From Chryseobacterium sp. (GTDB lineage: Bacteria > Bacteroidota > Bacteroidia > Flavobacteriales > Weeksellaceae), in assembly GCA_003852805.1 (NCBI GenBank), contig RDDY01000063.1, positions 1-6,569 of the forward strand: a DNA stretch of 6,569 nt. Reading direction: 5' to 3'. Each line of letters opens with the position of its first letter. The first letter of the stretch is position 1. A program made the position numbers and the translations under genes. Positions 5,734-6,569 of this stretch are shown in pieces. The notes beneath the pieces were generated by a model, which saw nothing but the letters and a program-made list of their open reading frames with translations, was not told where the DNA came from and did no database searches.

Positions 5734-6530
5734 TATTTCCCTTGATAATTCGGTTTTCTTTTCTCCAGAAAAGCGGCAATGCCTTCTTTAAAGTCCTCGG
5801 TTTCGGCGGCTTCCTGCTGCAGAATTCCCTCGAGGTCGAGTTGCGCGTTCAGGCTGTTGCCGTAAGAACTGTTGAAGGCTTTTTTTGTCAGCGCAATCGC
5901 CTTGGTCGGAAGTTGCACCAATTGTTCTAACACCTTTTTGGCTTCCGCTTCAAAATCGGCATCGGGGAAAACCTCTGCAATCAGGCCCAATGTTTTTGCT
6001 TCCTGTGCCGACAATTTATTGCCCGTCATCGCCAAGTAATTTGCCTGTTGACGACCGAGCAGTTTCGGCAGAAAATAAGTACCGCCCGTATCGGGGATCA
6101 GGCCGATATTGACAAAAGCTTGTGAGAAATAAGCGCTCTCCGCGGCCACTGCAAAATCGCAAATCAGCGCCAGCATGGCACCCGCCCCTACAGCGGCACC
6201 GTTGACCAACGCGACCACAGGCTTGCTGCAGTTGACGATCTCCTTTACCAACGGATTGTAATATTCCACCACAATGCGCTGGATGATGCGCTCTTCCTCG
6301 CCGAAGCCCTTCAGCGCTTCTTTCAGATTCTGGCCCGACGAAAAAGCCTTACCGCGACCCGTAATGGCTACGCAACGGACATTCTCGTCGGTGTTGCACT
6401 CGTGGATAAAATGGCGGAGTTCGCGCAGCATATCTGCCGTAAAACTGTTGTAGGAATCGGGTTGATTGAGAACGGCCATTTGCAGACGACCGTCGTGAAA
6501 ATTCTGTATTTCGATTTGGGTGTAAATCAT
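5733..6530 (-). CDS. paaG: PaaG, 1,2-epoxyphenylacetyl-CoA isomerase (enoyl-CoA hydratase/isomerase family)
   Basis: This is a crotonase-fold protein of 265 residues from the chosen ATG at 6530-6528. PaaG rather than PaaF or a generic hydratase is indicated by YNPLV (91-95), the GLIPDTGGTYFLP block, TGNKLSAQEA, LNAQLDLE and the C-terminal EGIAAFLEKRKPNYQGK. All of these align with E. coli PaaG (YNPLVRRL, LIPDCGGTW, LDTQLDLE, EGVSAFLAKRSPQFTGK). The catalytic acid is D147 in IPDTGG. The oxyanion-hole segments are FSSGQNL (63-69) and NGAAVGAGA (110-118). Known role: isomerisation of ring-1,2-epoxyphenylacetyl-CoA to oxepin-CoA, in the cytosol. A TTG eight codons upstream (6554) is in frame, and the frame stays open to the window edge. 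However, that region encodes the paaD C-terminus in another frame, and family length supports the ATG, which follows ATTAAA with no Shine-Dalgarno motif. Confidence 0.93.
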   Translation of the reverse strand: MIYTQIEIQNFHDGRLQMAVLNQPDSYNSFTADMLRELRHFIHECNTDENVRCVAITGRGKAFSSGQNLKEALKGFGEEERIIQRIVVEYYNPLVKEIVNCSKPVVALVNGAAVGAGAMLALICDFAVAAESAYFSQAFVNIGLIPDTGGTYFLPKLLGRQQANYLAMTGNKLSAQEAKTLGLIAEVFPDADFEAEAKKVLEQLVQLPTKAIALTKKAFNSSYGNSLNAQLDLEGILQQEAAETEDFKEGIAAFLEKRKPNYQGK

Positions 6531-6531
6531 T

Positions 6532-6569
6532 TTAATGACATTTAAAGTAATCAAAAGGCTCCAGACAGT
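6532..6569 (-). CDS. paaD: PaaD, phenylacetyl-CoA epoxidase maturation protein, C-terminal end only
   Basis: Eleven complete codons and a TAA (6534-6532) read CLEPFDYFKCH, with two bases of a preceding codon compatible with Asp. E. coli PaaD ends CDSCREPFDYFKCI, so this matches the Cys-rich C-terminal tail of PaaD almost residue for residue. PaaD is a DUF59/SufT-like protein thought to help assemble the metal centre of the PaaABCE epoxidase. The stop lies 1 nt before the paaG ATG, the spacing expected inside an operon. Only the tail is seen, so integrity is unknown. Confidence 0.82.
   Translation of the reverse strand, partial: CLEPFDYFKCH

Noticed and set aside
6531..6554. TTG start for paaG giving eight extra residues
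   Set aside because: That stretch encodes the PaaD tail in another frame, and the ATG at 6530 gives the usual family length.

Overview
The window is the distal part of an aerobic phenylacetate (phenylacetyl-CoA epoxide/oxepin-CoA) catabolic operon. Every real gene lies on the minus strand, so transcription runs from high to low coordinates. The organism looks like a Bacteroidota member, probably a flavobacterium. The reasons are protein sequence style, A-rich leaders without Shine-Dalgarno motifs, and AAACCTCATAGGTTT-type palindromes and TCTTGAC-like heptamers in the spacers. This assignment comes from general familiarity, not a database search. The paa genes have moderate GC, about 50% or more by hand count of sample lines.

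Layout in transcription order: paaD (only the last 11 codons and stop, 6532-6569), paaG (1,2-epoxyphenylacetyl-CoA isomerase), paaH (3-hydroxyadipyl-CoA dehydrogenase), paaI (hotdog thioesterase) and a PLP enzyme of the cystathionine gamma-synthase family. A 193-nt spacer filled at both ends by degenerate 7-nt repeats follows. Then come paaJ/pcaF (3-oxoadipyl-CoA thiolase), paaY (left-handed beta-helix thioesterase), a REP-associated tyrosine transposase (RAYT) gene bracketed by two near-identical long palindromes, and the first 70 codons of paaZ (oxepin-CoA hydrolase/aldehyde dehydrogenase), which leaves the window at base 1. Within each block the junctions are tight: a 1-nt gap for paaD/paaG, a 1-nt overlap for paaG/paaH, gaps of 4 and 8 nt for paaH/paaI and paaI/PLP gene, and a 1-nt overlap for paaJ/paaY.

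How the genes work together (known pathway): PaaABCE epoxidises phenylacetyl-CoA, PaaG isomerises the epoxide to oxepin-CoA, and PaaZ opens and oxidises the ring. PaaJ, a dehydratase/hydratase step, PaaH and PaaJ again carry the chain to acetyl-CoA and succinyl-CoA. PaaI and PaaY release CoA from dead-end thioesters. paaE, paaF and paaK are not in the window.

The unusual parts are three insertions into an otherwise standard operon: the RAYT-palindrome unit (240-874) between paaY and paaZ, the inverted heptamer arrays upstream of paaJ (2688-2879), and the sulfur-amino-acid-type PLP enzyme gene between paaI and paaJ. I found no CRISPR array, tRNA, rRNA or phage gene, and no clearly new multi-gene system.
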